From assembly GCA_903907305.1 (NCBI GenBank), contig CAIVNT010000130.1, positions 1 to 18,931 of the forward strand: a stretch of 18,931 nt of DNA, written 5' to 3'. The stretch is from an uncultured Ignavibacteriota bacterium. GTDB lineage: Bacteria > Bacteroidota > Ignavibacteria > UBA10030 > UBA8401. Position numbers and translations under genes: made by a program. Positions 16,371 through 18,931 of the stretch are shown here, piece after piece; within the stretch, counting starts at the first letter, position 1, and each line of letters opens with the position of its first letter. The notes beneath the pieces are model-generated. The model worked only from the letters and a program-made list of their open reading frames with translations, did not search any database and had not been told where the DNA came from.

Positions 16371-17351
16371 TTACAAGAATTCGATCTTAGCGATCGAGTG
16401 GATATTCGTAACAGTCGTGATACGATTTCCGCGTATCCTGAGTGCATGCATTGAAATCTGAAACGACATCAAGGGCACGACGACCTCACGCATTTCGTCG
16501 GTGAATTCCGCTTTGCAGCAAAGAACGGAGATGTTCGCGACAAACGGCGCATAGAGCGGGAACCACTCTTGTGCGATCAGTATATGCAGTGATTCGTAAG
16601 TCTTTTCGCACAAACGGGACCGCTCTGCCGGAGTCGATACCGGCATGGATTGTAACAATGGGAAAATGATATTGAACGACAGGATCTTCGTCACAGGATC
16701 AATCTCAAATTGTTCCATAAGTCTGAGGAAGGGATGAAAACCTGCATCCATCAACTGGAATCGGAATGAGACAGAAACATCTCGTCTTTGCTTCTGTTTG
16801 AGATCTTCCAGTTCCTCAAAGTATTCGGGAGGATAATGCTTCTCTTTCTTCTGCAGCTCCTCGATCGATACTCTCTTGAATTTTGTCACCTGCTCGTCGA
16901 ATGCCGTCGCAATCACTTCATCCCTGAACGGCTTGCCGTGCACCTCTTTGTAGAGCTCCTTCATCCGGTATGTCCCGATCTGTTCCTGCGTATCGACATC
17001 CCTCAACCGGAAATAATTCCCGAATATCAACGAAGACCGGACGAAGTTCATCGTTTCCACTATGCGAGTTTTATCTGAAAATTTATCGATCAGCCAGTAG
17101 AGTATGCCGTTCATGCAGACAAATCCTGTGAGCCCGAGGATCGCATCCGGAGATGTGAACACATTGATAAAAACAATGACACAATTCACCGCATAATCGA
17201 TCACAAAGAAACTGAACACATATGAAAAAAGCGCTGAAAAGATGCGCGATGCGATCGAATGCGTCTTCGATGTATGAAGCGCTGAATACATCAGCAATAA
17301 GATGCCGTAGCATCCGGCGGCACCGATAAGATCGATCTGAAGTGGAATCAT
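16371..17351 (-). CDS. Membrane-anchored protein of unknown function (326 aa)
   Basis: I do not recognise a family. The N-terminus has about three hydrophobic segments (roughly residues 5-24, 36-66 and 70-88), then a soluble domain of about 235 residues. The soluble part begins DKTRIVETMNFVRSSLIFGN, has a charged, probably helical stretch with KKEKHYPPEYFEELEDLKQK (168-187), and ends with mixed strands (GNRITTVTNIHSIAKIEFL). No catalytic motif is obvious. By the positive-inside rule the soluble domain is probably cytoplasmic. It lies between the terminator behind pepD and the hotdog gene, 21 bases upstream of the latter; an AAGG lies just before the ATG. The reading frame is long, intact and in line with its neighbours, so I take it as real. 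Confidence 0.75.
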   Translation of the reverse strand: MIPLQIDLIGAAGCYGILLLMYSALHTSKTHSIASRIFSALFSYVFSFFVIDYAVNCVIVFINVFTSPDAILGLTGFVCMNGILYWLIDKFSDKTRIVETMNFVRSSLIFGNYFRLRDVDTQEQIGTYRMKELYKEVHGKPFRDEVIATAFDEQVTKFKRVSIEELQKKEKHYPPEYFEELEDLKQKQRRDVSVSFRFQLMDAGFHPFLRLMEQFEIDPVTKILSFNIIFPLLQSMPVSTPAERSRLCEKTYESLHILIAQEWFPLYAPFVANISVLCCKAEFTDEMREVVVPLMSFQISMHALRIRGNRITTVTNIHSIAKIEFL

Positions 17352-17411
17352 ATGCCTTCGTGAGTCAATGGTAAAAATGTAGCAAGAATAGAATCAGCAT
17401 TCCATTTAAAA

Positions 17412-17444
17412 TGCGGAACGCCGAAATCGCTTCGGCGTTCCGCA
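17412..17444 (-). terminator. Strong intrinsic-terminator hairpin after pepD
   Basis: A perfect 14-bp stem TGCGGAACGCCGAA / TTCGGCGTTCCGCA with a 5-base loop starts about 20 bases after the pepD stop. On the minus strand it is followed by TTTT AAA, a short U-tract; on the plus strand by A-rich sequence. It should end most pepD transcripts, so the genes from 17351 downward need their own promoter in the remaining ~60 bases or rely on read-through. Confidence 0.8.
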
Positions 17445-17464
17445 AAAAAGAGATAATCATCCTG

Positions 17465-18919
17465 TTACTTCACGGTACGCAGTATCTCCAACGTGAACTT
17501 CCAGAATTTGTCTACCGTGTCGATGTGGATCTTTTCGTCCGGCGAGTGTACTCCTTCGAGTGTCGGTCCATACGAGATCATATCCATCCCCGGATATTTT
17601 TCACCGATGATACCGCATTCGAGTCCTGCATGGATCGCTTTCACGAGCGGTTCTTTTCCGTACAGATTCTTATACGAACTCTTTGCAACGGCAAGGATCG
17701 CAGAATTCATATTCGGTTTCCATCCCGGATATCCTTCGGTATGTTTCGCAGATGCCCCGCCGAGCGTGAAGAGTGACGCCATGGTCTGCAACGCTTCGAG
17801 TGTTTCGGACTCAACAGAACTGCGCTGACTGGTGATCAACTCGATCACTTTCTTATCCATACTGATGATGGCAATGTTGGTGGATGTTTCGACAAGTTCT
17901 TTGATATCCGCACTCATTTTCAACACGCCGTGGGGAAGAGCGGAGATGGTGCGATAGAGTGAGGACTGAAGAGTTTTCTTTATCACTTTCCCTTTTTTCA
18001 TTTCTGACTGTTCGCACATGATCTGCAAATCCGGCTCAACGGAAGAAAGTTCCGCTTTGATCGTTTCATTCCATTGCGCAACGATCCTTGCCGCTTTTTT
18101 GAAATTGTTCTTCGGCAAAAACACCACCGCTTCGGCTTCACGCGGAATGGCGTTACTCTTGTTCCCGCCTTCGATCGATGAAAGACGTGCACCAACAGTT
18201 TCAAGAGCAATCAGCACGCGATTGATGATCTTGATCGAATTCCCGCGGCCTTTGTCGATCTCAAGTCCGGAATGCCCGCCCTTGAGTCCTTTGACAGTAA
18301 CTTTCACAGCAACAGTTCCCCGAGGTGCTGTTTCCTGAATAAGTTTCCACGTGCCGATCGTGTTGCGTCCGCCGGAACAACCGACGAACAATGAACCCTC
18401 TTCTTCAGAATCAAGATTGATGAGCGTCTTGCTCGATAAGAATCCCGGTTTCAGATTATTCGCACCGGTCAATCCCGTCTCTTCATCCACTGTGAACAAT
18501 AGTTCAAGCGGGCCGTGTTGAATGGAGCGCTCTTCCATAATCGCAAGATTCGTTGCAACGGCAACTCCGTTGTCTGCACCGAGCGTGGTTCCGTTCGCCA
18601 TCAGAAAATTATCTTTGCGGACGAGTTCGATGGGATCTTTGGTGAAATCGTGAATTTTTTCTTTATTTTTTTCCGGAACCATGTCAAGATGTCCCTGCAG
18701 ACAGACAGATGGAGCGGACTCCATTCCCTTGGTTGCCGGGATCTTCACAACAACATTCATGAATTTATCCTGTTTTGCTTCCAGACCGAGCCGCTTCGCA
18801 ACGCCCATTACATAAGCGGAGATTGCTTTTTCATTCTTCGAGCCACGGGGGATCAGACTGATCTCTGCAAAATACTTCCAGAGAAGTTTCGGTTCTAAAC
18901 CTTTAATCGCTTCAGACAT
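17465..18919 (-). CDS. pepD: Aminoacyl-histidine dipeptidase (PepD-like, peptidase M20C)
   Basis: 484 residues, full length for PepD. The dinuclear metal site of the M20 family is visible: H77-x-D79 (LQGHLDMVPEKN), bridging D116 (TLGADNGVA), catalytic E146 and ligand E147 (VDEETGLTG), D170 (LINLDSEEEG) and H458 near the C-terminus (EGVHSPDEKIHID). The GCSGGRNT and GGHSGLEIDKGRGN segments belong to the lid/dimerisation domain. It hydrolyses dipeptides such as carnosine and other Xaa-His or broad-specificity dipeptides in the cytosol. Paired with the OPT transporter on the same strand, it suggests peptide use as a nutrient. AAAGG lies six bases before the ATG, close to the right edge, so its promoter is outside the window. 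A strong hairpin follows the gene. Confidence 0.96.
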   Translation of the reverse strand: MSEAIKGLEPKLLWKYFAEISLIPRGSKNEKAISAYVMGVAKRLGLEAKQDKFMNVVVKIPATKGMESAPSVCLQGHLDMVPEKNKEKIHDFTKDPIELVRKDNFLMANGTTLGADNGVAVATNLAIMEERSIQHGPLELLFTVDEETGLTGANNLKPGFLSSKTLINLDSEEEGSLFVGCSGGRNTIGTWKLIQETAPRGTVAVKVTVKGLKGGHSGLEIDKGRGNSIKIINRVLIALETVGARLSSIEGGNKSNAIPREAEAVVFLPKNNFKKAARIVAQWNETIKAELSSVEPDLQIMCEQSEMKKGKVIKKTLQSSLYRTISALPHGVLKMSADIKELVETSTNIAIISMDKKVIELITSQRSSVESETLEALQTMASLFTLGGASAKHTEGYPGWKPNMNSAILAVAKSSYKNLYGKEPLVKAIHAGLECGIIGEKYPGMDMISYGPTLEGVHSPDEKIHIDTVDKFWKFTLEILRTVK

Positions 18920-18931
18920 AACATACCTTTA

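Overview
The window looks like one end of a contig from an uncultured or environmental member of the FCB group, most likely the Ignavibacteria/Kapabacteria/Chlorobi side. Three things point there: a secreted nuclease with a type IX secretion (T9SS) C-terminal sorting domain (YPNPFNP motif), a giant Ser/Thr/Asn-rich secreted repeat protein of a kind common in these bacteria, and mixed ribosome-binding signals with one Bacteroidota-like -7 box. The taxonomy is inferred from protein style only.

Left part (1-4827, minus strand): a 5'-complete, 3'-incomplete gene of about 1,570 codons. It encodes a signal peptide followed by about 14 degenerate repeats of roughly 80 residues, each built around G-N/D-W-T-N-N. 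The last ~113 bases at the left edge are not part of it. In another frame they encode a GH29 alpha-L-fucosidase fragment with very GC-rich third codon positions, so the window begins with a junction, probably an assembly chimera. A 196-bp divergent intergenic region (4828-5023) follows.

Middle part (5024-11070): a plus-strand short-chain dehydrogenase whose 3' end is frameshifted at a run of five G; then, all on the minus strand, a ComF-family phosphoribosyltransferase, UvrB, a small papain/transglutaminase-like protein and an S1/P1-type nuclease with T9SS tail. The spaces between these genes hold two copies of an imperfect inverted-repeat (MITE-like) element and two different extragenic palindromes.

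Right part (11143-18919), all minus strand. In order of transcription: a PepD-type M20 dipeptidase with a strong terminator behind it, an unrecognised 326-residue membrane-anchored protein, a PaaI-like hotdog thioesterase, an OPT-family oligopeptide transporter, a four-helix-bundle (23S rRNA IVS-type) protein enclosed in long inverted repeats, a Na+/H+:dicarboxylate symporter, and a YfcA-like TSUP permease that seems to start at CTG just after the stop of the symporter. Peptide and acidic amino-acid uptake plus dipeptide hydrolysis suggest a peptide-using heterotroph.

No tRNA, rRNA, CRISPR array, prophage or transposase gene was found. I see no clearly new multi-gene system. The most unusual items are the inverted-repeat-enclosed S23 gene, the fucosidase/repeat-protein junction, the CTG-start candidate and the solenoid-like repeat protein.
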